A program made the translations under genes and the position numbers. Shown here piece after piece: positions 52,334 through 60,085 of a stretch of DNA of 64,000 bases; within the stretch, counting starts at the first letter, position 1, and every line of letters begins with the position of its first letter. Origin of the DNA: Pseudonocardia hierapolitana (GTDB lineage Bacteria; Actinomycetota; Actinomycetes; Mycobacteriales; Pseudonocardiaceae); NCBI RefSeq assembly GCF_007994075.1, contig NZ_VIWU01000001.1, forward strand, positions 248,001-312,000, written 5' to 3'. The notes under the pieces are model-generated. The model had not been told where the DNA came from. It made no database searches and saw only the letters and a program-made list of their open reading frames with translations.

Positions 52334-53701
52334 TCAACCCCCGAGGAACCGCGTGAGGGAGGCAGCCACGACGCTCGGACGGCGGGTGAGGCGCTCCTCC
52401 TCGTCGGCGAGCGTCATCAGGCGCAGCCCTGCGTTGACCAGCAGCCAGCGCAGCGGTTCGGGTTCCCAGCGCCGCGACCGGTGCCCGACCCACGGCAGGC
52501 GCACCAGTGGGTCGTCGCTCCCGAGGATCAGGGCCGCGAGCGTGCGGCCCGCGAGGTTCGACGTCGCGACGCCGTCGCCCACGTACCCGCCTGCCCAGCC
52601 GACGCCGTCCGGCCCGAGCCCGATGCCGGCGTGCCAGTCCCGGGGGATGCCGAGCGGCCCGCCCCAGGCGTGGGTGAAGTCGTCCGGGCGCAGCGCAGGG
52701 AACAGCTCGGTGACGGCGGTGCGCAGCCCGGCGAACACCCGCTCGTCGCGGTCGAACGACGGGTGGATCCGGGAGCGGAAGTGGTACGGCGCCCCGCGCC
52801 CACCGAACACGAGCCGGTCGTCGGCGGTGCGCTGGCCGTAGACGACGAGGTGGCGGTGGTCGCTGAACGTCTGCCCGCCGGCGAGCCCCGCCTCGTCCCA
52901 GAACGACGCCGGCAGCGGCCGTGTCGCGACGATCAGCGAGTACACCGGCACCACCGAGCGCGGGGTGAGCGTGGCGCTCCACGCCTCGGTCGCGCGGACG
53001 ACGGTGCGGGCGCGCACCACCCCGCGATCGGTCACGACCTCGCGGGGGCGGATCGCCAGCGCCGTGGTGCCCTCCGCGATCCGCCCGCCGCGGCGCTCTA
53101 CGGCCCGCGCGAGCCCGCGGGCGAGCCGCGCCGGCTGGATCCGGGCGCAGTCGGGTGAGTAGGTCGCCCCGAGCACGCCGGCGGCCCCGACCAGCGCGGA
53201 CGTCTCCTGCGGCCCGAGCAGCTCGACCCGGTCCGGCCCGTCTGACACCTCGGCACGGGCCCGCGCGAGCTGCGCCGGCGTCCGCGCGAGGACGACGGTG
53301 CCGCCCTTCAGCCAGCCGCAGGAGATGCCCTCGTCCGCCACCGCCGTGCCGACCTCGTCCACGGCGGCGCGCATCGCCGCCCGCATCGCGTCGGCTGCCT
53401 CGGCCCCGTGCCGCCGGGTGAGTGCGGCCCGGCCGGCCGGGAACAGCGCCGAGCACCAGCCGCCGTTGCGCCCGCTCGCCCCGAACCCGGCGATCTCCCG
53501 CTCGATGAGCAGCACACGTAGGCCGGGGTCGCGCCGCAGGAGCGTGTGCGCCGTCCACAGACCGGTGTAGCCCGCGCCGACGATGCAGACGTCGGCCTCG
53601 GTGTCGCCTTCGAGGGGTGGGCGCGGCGCGAGGTCGTACCCGTCGGAGGCGACCTGCTCGAACCACAGGCCTACGGCGGCGCTGGTCAGATTCGGACCCA
53701 C
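52334..53701 (-). CDS. FAD-dependent amine oxidase (DAO family, gamma-glutamylputrescine oxidase-like)
   Basis: 455 residues. N-terminal FAD fold VCIVGAGYTGLWTAHTLLRRDPGLRVLLIE, GASGRNGGWCSALF typical of PuuB/OrdL proteins, and the C-terminal WGGPLGIPRDWHAGIGLGPDGVGWAGGYVGDGVATSNLAGR. These enzymes oxidise amines or their gamma-glutamyl forms. The gene overlaps the aminotransferase by 16 bp and so belongs to the same operon of polyamine/amino-alcohol breakdown. GTG start 53701. Confidence 0.88.
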   Translation of the reverse strand: MGPNLTSAAVGLWFEQVASDGYDLAPRPPLEGDTEADVCIVGAGYTGLWTAHTLLRRDPGLRVLLIEREIAGFGASGRNGGWCSALFPAGRAALTRRHGAEAADAMRAAMRAAVDEVGTAVADEGISCGWLKGGTVVLARTPAQLARARAEVSDGPDRVELLGPQETSALVGAAGVLGATYSPDCARIQPARLARGLARAVERRGGRIAEGTTALAIRPREVVTDRGVVRARTVVRATEAWSATLTPRSVVPVYSLIVATRPLPASFWDEAGLAGGQTFSDHRHLVVYGQRTADDRLVFGGRGAPYHFRSRIHPSFDRDERVFAGLRTAVTELFPALRPDDFTHAWGGPLGIPRDWHAGIGLGPDGVGWAGGYVGDGVATSNLAGRTLAALILGSDDPLVRLPWVGHRSRRWEPEPLRWLLVNAGLRLMTLADEEERLTRRPSVVAASLTRFLGG

Positions 53702-55104
53702 GCCTCCGTCAGCACCCCCCGCAGGATCTGCTCGATCTCGTCGAACTCGGCCGGGCCCGCGACGAGGGGCGGCGAGAGCTGGACGACGGGGTCGCCGCGG
53801 TCGTCGGCGCGGCAGTACAGCCCGGCATCCAGCAGCGCCTTGGACAGGAACCCGCGCAGCAGCCGTTCGCTCTCCTCGGCCGTGAAGGTCTCCTTGGTCG
53901 CCTTGTCCTTGACCAGCTCGATGCCGAAGAAGAACCCCTCGCCGCGGACGTCGCCGACGATGGGCAGGTCGAGCAGCTTCTCCAGCGTCGCCCGGAACAC
54001 CGGCGACTGCTCACGGACGTGCTCGTTCAGCCCCTCGCGCTCGAAGATGTCGAGGTTGGCCATCGCGACGGCCGCCGAGACCGGATGCCCGCCGAACGTG
54101 TAGCCGTGCAGGAAGGACGTGGCACCGGAGCGGAACGGCTCGAACAGCCGGTCGCTGGCGATCATCGCGCCGATCGGCGAGTAGCCCGAGGTCATGCCCT
54201 TGGCGCAGGTGATGATGTCCGGGACGTAGCCGAAGCTCTCGCAGGCGAACATGTTGCCGATGCGGCCGAACGCGCAGATCACCTCGTCGGACACGAGCAA
54301 CACGTCGTGGCGGTCGCAGATCTGGCGCAGCCGCTCGAAGTAGCCGGGCGGCGGCGGGAAGCAGCCGCCCGCGTTCTGCACCGGCTCCACGAACACGGCC
54401 GCGACGCTGTCCGGGCCCTCGGCGAGGATCGCCTGCTCCACCTGGTCGGCGGCCCAGCGGCCGAACGCCTTGAGGTCGCCCGCCACGTGCTCGGGCGCGC
54501 GGTAGGCGTTGGTGTTGGGCACCTTGAACGCGCCGGGCACCAGCGGCTCGTACGGAACGCGCAGGTCCGGCACGCCGGTGATGGCGAGCGCGCCCTGCGG
54601 GGTGCCGTGGTAGGCGACCTGCCGGCTGATCACCTTGTGCTTGGTGGGCTTGCCGGTGAGTTTGAAGTACTGCTTGGCGAGCTTCCACGCGCTCTCGACG
54701 GCCTCGCCGCCGCCGGTGGTGAAGAAGACGCGGTTCAGGTCGCCGGGCGTGTGGTGTGCGAGCCGCTCGGCGAGGTCGATCGCCGAAGGGTGCGCGTAGG
54801 ACCAGATCGGGAAGTACGCCAGCTCGGCGGCCTGGCGGGCCGCGGTCTCGGCCAGCTCGCGGCGCCCGTGCCCGGCCTGTACCACGAAGAGCCCGGCGAG
54901 CCCGTCGAGGTACTCCCGCCCGTCGGCGTCCCACACCCGGCAGCCCTCGCCGCGCACCATGATCGGCACCCGCCCACCGTCCTCGTAGGTGGAGTGCCGC
55001 GTGAAGTGCATCCACAGGTGGTCACGGGCGGCATCGGTGCGATCGGTGCCGCGGGGGGTGTGGGAGGAGGTGGGGGCGGTGGCGGTCTCGGGCACGGTGG
55101 TCAT
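53686..55104 (-). CDS. Class III aminotransferase (putrescine/omega-amino acid type)
   Basis: 472 residues, PLP-dependent. FVVQAGHGRRELAETAARQAAELAYFP, NRVFFTTGGGEAVESAWKLAKQY, EPVQNAGGCFPPPPGYF, VSDEVICAFGRIGNMFA and the PLP lysine in DIITCAKGMTSGYSP are characteristic of the aspartate-aminotransferase-family enzymes in actinobacterial polyamine clusters. ATG 55104 overlaps the Lrp stop (ATGA), giving an Lrp-aminotransferase-oxidase operon. Substrate inferred from context. Confidence 0.92.
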   Translation of the reverse strand: MTTVPETATAPTSSHTPRGTDRTDAARDHLWMHFTRHSTYEDGGRVPIMVRGEGCRVWDADGREYLDGLAGLFVVQAGHGRRELAETAARQAAELAYFPIWSYAHPSAIDLAERLAHHTPGDLNRVFFTTGGGEAVESAWKLAKQYFKLTGKPTKHKVISRQVAYHGTPQGALAITGVPDLRVPYEPLVPGAFKVPNTNAYRAPEHVAGDLKAFGRWAADQVEQAILAEGPDSVAAVFVEPVQNAGGCFPPPPGYFERLRQICDRHDVLLVSDEVICAFGRIGNMFACESFGYVPDIITCAKGMTSGYSPIGAMIASDRLFEPFRSGATSFLHGYTFGGHPVSAAVAMANLDIFEREGLNEHVREQSPVFRATLEKLLDLPIVGDVRGEGFFFGIELVKDKATKETFTAEESERLLRGFLSKALLDAGLYCRADDRGDPVVQLSPPLVAGPAEFDEIEQILRGVLTEAWVRI

Positions 55105-55574
55105 CGAGTTCCCCAGTTGTAGTGCTGCTTGCGCAGCTTCATGTAGACGAACGTCTCCGTGCTGCGGACGCCGGGCAGCGCTCTGATCCGCCGCCCGACC
55201 AGCTCGAGCAGGTGGTCGTCGTCCTCGCAGACGGCCTCGATCAGCACGTCGTAGGACCCGGCCGTGATCACGACGTAGTCGACCTCCGGCATCTCGGCCA
55301 GCGCGTCGGCCAGGTCCACGACGTCGCCTCCAGCCTTGATCCCGACCATCGCCTGGCGTCGGAAGCCCAGCTGCAGCGGGTCGGTGACGGCGACGATCTG
55401 GATGACGCCCGCCTCCTGCAGCCGCGCCACCCGCTGCCGCACGGCGGCCTCGGAGAGCCCGACCGCGCGCGCGATCGTGGCGTAGGACCGCCTGCCGTCC
55501 TCCTGCAACTGCTCGACGATCGCCTTGCCGACGTCGTCGAGCAGGACGTGCGCCGGCTCCGGGGCGAGGGACAC
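55101..55574 (-). CDS. Lrp/AsnC-family regulator of the polyamine cluster
   Basis: 157 residues. HTH at about 9-55 (LDDVGKAIVEQLQEDGRRSYATIARAVGLSEAAVRQRVARLQEAGVIQIVA) and the Lrp ligand domain (MPEVDYVVITAGSYDVLIEAVCEDDDHLLELV). GTG 55574 chosen over the ATG at 55619 since the extra residues are atypical. It is the first gene of the leftward operon and divergent from the aldehyde dehydrogenase-permease operon, so it can control both. Confidence 0.92.
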   Translation of the reverse strand: MSLAPEPAHVLLDDVGKAIVEQLQEDGRRSYATIARAVGLSEAAVRQRVARLQEAGVIQIVAVTDPLQLGFRRQAMVGIKAGGDVVDLADALAEMPEVDYVVITAGSYDVLIEAVCEDDDHLLELVGRRIRALPGVRSTETFVYMKLRKQHYNWGTR

Positions 55575-55600
55575 GTCGCACAGGGTAGGTGATCGCAACT

Positions 55601-55670
55601 GAATCCGTCGACAGATCAATTCGGTAATACGGATTTCATCGCCTTCGGCCTGTCAAGGTCTCGAAATCCG
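55601..55670. promoter_or_regulatory. Cluster of GAATCCG/GAAATCCG half-sites
   Basis: GAATCCG (55601-55607), CGGATTTC (55630-55637) and GAAATCCG (55663-55670) lie 29-33 bp apart in the AT-richer 150-bp gap between lrp and the dehydrogenase gene. The second and third are exact 8-bp inverted copies; the first is a shorter copy. Repeated, phased half-sites are typical of Lrp-family binding. Confidence 0.55.
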
Positions 55671-55724
55671 CAGAATGGGCCTATAGAGTGCCCCAGGTCA
55701 CCCGGTCGAACGAGGAGCGCCTCG

Positions 55725-57167
55725 ATGGACAAGCTGCAGCTGCGGAACTTCGTGGACGGGCAGTGGTCCGATGCCAGCGACGGGCGCACGAGCGATCTCG
55801 TCGACCCGGTGACCGGAGAGGTGTACGCGAGCGCCCCGATGTCCGGGGATGCCGACGTGGACGCGGCCTACGGCGCCGCGGCGCGGGCGTTCGAGACGTG
55901 GCGTGACACCACGCCCGCCGAGCGGCAGCGCCTCCTCCTCAAGCTCGCCGACGCAATCGAGGGGCGCGCCGGGGAGTTCGTGACGACCGAGAGCCGCAAC
56001 ACGGGAAAGCCGCTCGGTCTCACGGCGGAGGAGGAGCTGCCGCCCTGTGTGGACCAGATCCGCTTCTTCGCAGGCGCCGCGCGCGTGCTCGAGGGCCGGG
56101 CCGCGGCGGAGTACATGGCCGGGCACACATCCTTCGTCCGCAGGGAGCCGATCGGCGTGGTCGGGCAGGTGACGCCCTGGAACTACCCGCTGATGATGGC
56201 CGTCTGGAAGATCGCCCCCGCGCTGGCTGCGGGCAACACCGTGGTGCTCAAGCCTTCGGACACCACGCCCGCCTCCACGCTCCTGCTCGCCGAGGTGGCC
56301 GCGGAGTTCCTGCCGCCGGGCGTGTTCAACGTGGTCTGCGGCGACCGCGACACCGGGCGCGCGCTCGTGTCCCACTCCGTGCCGCAACTGGTGGCGATCA
56401 CCGGCTCCGTGCGCGCCGGCATGGAGGTGGCCGAGGCCGCGAGCCACGACGTCAAGCGCGTGCACCTGGAGCTGGGCGGCAAGGCACCGGTGATCGTCTA
56501 CGACGACGCCGACGTCGAGGCCGCCGCACGGTCGATCGCCGAGGCCGGCTACTTCAACGCGGGCCAGGACTGCACCGCCGCCACGCGGGTGCTGGCCGGC
56601 GCCTCCGTGCACGACGACCTGGTGGCCGCGCTCACCGAGCAGGCCCGGGCCACGCGCACCGGCCTGCCCGACGACGAGGACGTGCTGTTCGGCCCGCTGA
56701 ACAACCGCACCCAGCTCGATCGCGTCACCGGGCTGCTGGGCCGGCTGCCCGACCACGCGACGGTGACCACCGGCGGCACCCGGCCCGGCGGTGATCTCTC
56801 CGGTGGCTTCTTCCTGGAGCCTGCCGTCGTCGCCGGCCTGCGCCAGGATGACGAGGTGGTCCAGAACGAGATCTTCGGCCCGGTGATCACCGTGCAGCGG
56901 TACGCCGACGAGGAGGAGGCGATCCGGCTCGCCAACGGCGTGCGTTACGGCCTGGCATCCAGCGTGTGGACGCGCGACTTCGGCCGCGCCATGCGCACCA
57001 GCCGCAGGCTCGACTTCGGCTGCGTCTGGATCAACACGCACATCCCGCTGGTCGCCGAGATGCCGCACGGCGGCTTCAAGCACTCGGGCTACGGCAAGGA
57101 CCTGTCGGTCTACGGATTCGAGGACTACACGCGCGTCAAGCACGTGATGGCGAACATCGACTCCTGA
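55725..57167 (+). CDS. Aminobutyraldehyde-type aldehyde dehydrogenase
   Basis: 480 residues. VTPWNYPLMMAVWKIAPALAAGNTVVLKPSD, catalytic Glu in LELGGKAPVIV, catalytic Cys in NAGQDCTAATR and the C-terminal PHGGFKHSGYGKDLSVYGFEDYTRVKHV are typical of gamma-aminobutyraldehyde dehydrogenases. It should oxidise the aldehyde made by the oxidase/aminotransferase pair to an omega-amino acid. ATG 55725 with GAGGAG 9 nt upstream. The permease follows after 12 bp. Confidence 0.93.
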   Translation: MDKLQLRNFVDGQWSDASDGRTSDLVDPVTGEVYASAPMSGDADVDAAYGAAARAFETWRDTTPAERQRLLLKLADAIEGRAGEFVTTESRNTGKPLGLTAEEELPPCVDQIRFFAGAARVLEGRAAAEYMAGHTSFVRREPIGVVGQVTPWNYPLMMAVWKIAPALAAGNTVVLKPSDTTPASTLLLAEVAAEFLPPGVFNVVCGDRDTGRALVSHSVPQLVAITGSVRAGMEVAEAASHDVKRVHLELGGKAPVIVYDDADVEAAARSIAEAGYFNAGQDCTAATRVLAGASVHDDLVAALTEQARATRTGLPDDEDVLFGPLNNRTQLDRVTGLLGRLPDHATVTTGGTRPGGDLSGGFFLEPAVVAGLRQDDEVVQNEIFGPVITVQRYADEEEAIRLANGVRYGLASSVWTRDFGRAMRTSRRLDFGCVWINTHIPLVAEMPHGGFKHSGYGKDLSVYGFEDYTRVKHVMANIDS

Positions 57168-57179
57168 GCGGAGGCCGAC

Positions 57180-58808
57180 ATGACCGAGGTGATCGGCCGC
57201 TCCGACGGCACCGCCCCAGGCGACAAGGGTCTCAAGGGCGGTGCGCTCGGGCTGGTGTCCAGCGTGGTGATCGGCCTGGCGTCCACGGCACCGGCCTACA
57301 GCCTCGCCGCCAGCCTGGGCGCGCTCGTCCTGCTGACCGGTGAGAAGGCACCTGCCGTCCTGCTGCTCGCGTTCGTGCCGATGTACCTGATCGCGGTCGC
57401 CTACCGGGAGCTCAACCGGGCAGAGCCCGACTGCGGCACCACCTTCACGTGGGCGGGCCGGGCGTTCGGGCCGTGGATGGGGTGGCTCGGCGGCTGGGGC
57501 ATCATCGCCGCCGACGTGATCGTCATGGCCAACCTGGCGCAGGTGGCGGGGCAGTACTCGTTCCTGCTGATCGGGGCGGACGCGCTCGCGGAGAGCACGC
57601 TGTGGACCACGGTGGCCGGTGTCGTCTGGATCCTGGTCATGACCTACATCTGCTACCGAGGCATCGAGATCTCGGCACGCCTGCAGTACGCCCTGCTGGG
57701 CATCGAGCTCGTGGTGCTGGCGATCTTCGCCGTCACCGCGCTGGTCCGCGTCTACGCGGGCGACGCCCCCGAGGGCTCGATGACGCCGAGCTTGGGCTGG
57801 CTGTGGCCCGGCGGGCTCGGCGTCGCCGAGCTGGTCGACGCCGTGCTCATCGCCGTGTTCCTGTACTGGGGCTGGGACACCGCGGTGGCCGTCAACGAGG
57901 AGAGCGACGAGCCCGGCCGCACACCCGGGCGGGCCGCGGTGCTCTCGACGCTGCTGCTGGTCGTCACCTACGTCCTGGTCGCGGTGGCCGCGGTCGCGTT
58001 CGCGGGCACGGGTACCGAGGGCATCGGGCTGGGCAACGAGGAGAACTCCGACGACGTCTTCGCCGCGATGGGCACCGCGGTGTTCGGCGAGGAGGGCCTC
58101 GGCCCCGCCTTCGTGATCCTGCTGATCATCTCGGTGCTGACGTCGTCGGCGGCGTCCACGCAGACCACGATCCTTCCCACGGCGCGGGCGGCGCTGTCGA
58201 TGGGTGCCTACCGGGCGCTCCCACAGCGGTTCGCCGACATCCACCCCCGCTACCTCACCCCGACCTGGGCCACCTGGGGCATGGGCATCGCGTCGGTCGT
58301 GTTCTACGTGGGCCTCACGCTGGTCAGCGAGAACGTGCTGGCCGACTCGATCTCGGCCACCGGCCTGCTGATCGCCTTCTACTACGGCCTCACCGGCTTC
58401 GCCTGCGTGTGGTTCTACCGCCGGGAGCTGCGGGGACGCGGGCTGTGGACCAAGGGCGTGCTGCCCGGCCTCGGCGGGCTGATGCTGCTGGTGGCGTTCG
58501 TGCTGTCGAGCATCGACTACGCGGCGGTGGACGCGGGGTCCACCACCATCCTGGGCATCGGCGGGGTCTTCGTGATCGGCATCGGGGCCATCGTGCTGGG
58601 TGCCGTGCTGATGTTCGTGTACAGCCGGATCGCCCCCGCGTTCTTCCGCGGCGAGACGCTGCGCCCGGGCACGTCCGACCTGCTGCTGCACGACGAACGC
58701 GGCGGCCCGCACTTCGGCCTGCCCGACTCGGAGGAGAGCACCGTGATCGCGCCGGACCGGTCGAACCTGCCGCCCGGACGGGAGCCGGACGACCCGCCGC
58801 GCTCCTGA
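57180..58808 (+). CDS. APC-superfamily amino acid/polyamine permease
   Basis: 542 residues with about 12 transmembrane helices. GALGLVSSVVIGLASTAPAYSLAASLG, YRELNRAEPDCGTTFTWAGRAFGPWMGWLGGWG and AVAVNEESDEPGRTPGRAAVLST are the usual signatures of APC permeases in actinobacterial amine catabolism islands. Probable uptake of putrescine or a related amine. ATG 57180, same operon as the aldehyde dehydrogenase. A hydrophilic tail of about 50 residues follows the last helix. Confidence 0.93.
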   Translation: MTEVIGRSDGTAPGDKGLKGGALGLVSSVVIGLASTAPAYSLAASLGALVLLTGEKAPAVLLLAFVPMYLIAVAYRELNRAEPDCGTTFTWAGRAFGPWMGWLGGWGIIAADVIVMANLAQVAGQYSFLLIGADALAESTLWTTVAGVVWILVMTYICYRGIEISARLQYALLGIELVVLAIFAVTALVRVYAGDAPEGSMTPSLGWLWPGGLGVAELVDAVLIAVFLYWGWDTAVAVNEESDEPGRTPGRAAVLSTLLLVVTYVLVAVAAVAFAGTGTEGIGLGNEENSDDVFAAMGTAVFGEEGLGPAFVILLIISVLTSSAASTQTTILPTARAALSMGAYRALPQRFADIHPRYLTPTWATWGMGIASVVFYVGLTLVSENVLADSISATGLLIAFYYGLTGFACVWFYRRELRGRGLWTKGVLPGLGGLMLLVAFVLSSIDYAAVDAGSTTILGIGGVFVIGIGAIVLGAVLMFVYSRIAPAFFRGETLRPGTSDLLLHDERGGPHFGLPDSEESTVIAPDRSNLPPGREPDDPPRS

Positions 58809-58832
58809 GCCGCACCTGCACGTGGCGTCGGA

Positions 58833-59249
58833 TCACGGCCGCCGGAACCGGTCGTGCGGCACCACCGCGATCGGCACCAGCTCCACCCGCAGCTCCGGGA
58901 CGACGAGCCCGGCGACCTGGATGAGGATGCTCGCCGGCGCCGTGCCCGCGGTGAAGTACCGCGAGCGGACGCGCTGGATGGCGGGCAGGTCCATGCGGTC
59001 GACGAAGTAGACCGTCATCGACACGATGTCGTCGAGCGCGCCGCCGACCTCGGCGAGGACCGTCCGTACGTTGCGGACGCACTGCTCCATCTGCGCCTCG
59101 GCGTCGCCGATCCCCACGACCTGGTCGTGCTCGTCCCATGCGACCTGACCCGTGACGTGCACGACCTGGCCAGGGCCCTGGATCACGCCCTGGGAGAACG
59201 CCCTGCCGTTCGGTTGCCAGATCCCGCGCGGGTTGAAGCCGTCAGCCAT
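58833..59249 (-). CDS. RidA/YjgF-family protein
   Basis: 138 residues. The RidA fold (FSQGVIQGPGQVVHVTGQVAWDEHDQVVG, AQMEQCVRNVRTVLAEVGGALDDIVSMTVYFVD, PASILIQVAGLVVPELRVELVPIAVVP) carries the conserved Arg near the end. Members hydrolyse reactive enamine/imine intermediates, which fits the neighbouring PLP and FAD amine-degrading enzymes. ATG 59249. Convergent with the permease operon. Confidence 0.9.
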   Translation of the reverse strand: MADGFNPRGIWQPNGRAFSQGVIQGPGQVVHVTGQVAWDEHDQVVGIGDAEAQMEQCVRNVRTVLAEVGGALDDIVSMTVYFVDRMDLPAIQRVRSRYFTAGTAPASILIQVAGLVVPELRVELVPIAVVPHDRFRRP

Positions 59250-59294
59250 GGCTCGACGATCCCAGGGCGGACGACGCGACGACAGCCGGGAGCG

Positions 59295-59987
59295 CTACGG
59301 GACTGCTCGGCGGCGCAGTTGCGCGTACCGCTCGCCGAAGATGGCCAGCAGCGGGCCCATGTGCTCGGTGGTGTCCCGGAGCAGGCACTCGGCCTCCGCC
59401 GGGGTGACGTGGTGGTGCAGCCACACCGCCAGGAACGAGAGCAGCTCGGCGCCTGCCCTGCGTCGCATCTGCTGCCGCACCCACCGCATGTCGCTGCAGC
59501 TGAGATGCGTGGTGATCAGCGGGAACAACCGGCGCTCGCGCTCGGCCAGCTGCTCGTGCAGCACGGGTGCGATGCCGTCGAGCGCGTCGCGGAGCGCGCC
59601 TGCCGCGGCGGGCACCGCATCCACCAGGCGGGCGGCCCCGCCGAGCAGGGGCTCCAGCACCGCGCGGTCGGCGACGACCCGGTCCAGCACGTCGGACGCG
59701 TACGGGCCGGCGCGCCGCGCCAGCAGCGGGGGCAGCGCCTCACCCGCCACCTCGAGGTGCACGTCGACGGCCGTCAGGACGGGCAGCAGGTAGCCGCGCA
59801 GTGCATCGGCGTCGGTCCCGCCGGCACCTCGTGCCATGGCGTCCGCGGCGCGGGCGAACTCCACGACGTCGGCGAGAGCAGCGCGGTGCAGCACGCGCCA
59901 CGCCGTGAGGTCGGGTACCGGATCCCCTGGCCGGCGCGGCCCGTTGGGCGGGATCCACATCGCGCCGCACGGCCGATCCTCCGTCAT
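59295..59987 (-). CDS. Hemerythrin-like HHE domain protein
   Basis: 230 residues, mostly helical. Candidate metal ligands appear in helices: LHRAALADVVEF, VDVHLEVAGEALPPLL, LHEQLAERERRLFPLI (H-x3-E-x-E-R) and WLHHHVTPAEAE. The layout fits the hemerythrin/HHE family that binds di-iron, but spacing is not canonical, so the assignment is moderate. ATG 59987. Divergent from the LuxR regulator by about 100 bp. Confidence 0.6.
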   Translation of the reverse strand: MTEDRPCGAMWIPPNGPRRPGDPVPDLTAWRVLHRAALADVVEFARAADAMARGAGGTDADALRGYLLPVLTAVDVHLEVAGEALPPLLARRAGPYASDVLDRVVADRAVLEPLLGGAARLVDAVPAAAGALRDALDGIAPVLHEQLAERERRLFPLITTHLSCSDMRWVRQQMRRRAGAELLSFLAVWLHHHVTPAEAECLLRDTTEHMGPLLAIFGERYAQLRRRAVP

Positions 59988-60085
59988 GCCGTGCAGTGAA
60001 CCGCCGGGCGCGGGCGGCGCGCGTCGGTAGCGACTACCCAGTTCGCAGCGTGTTCCCGCGACGCGGCACGTGGCACCATCGGCGC

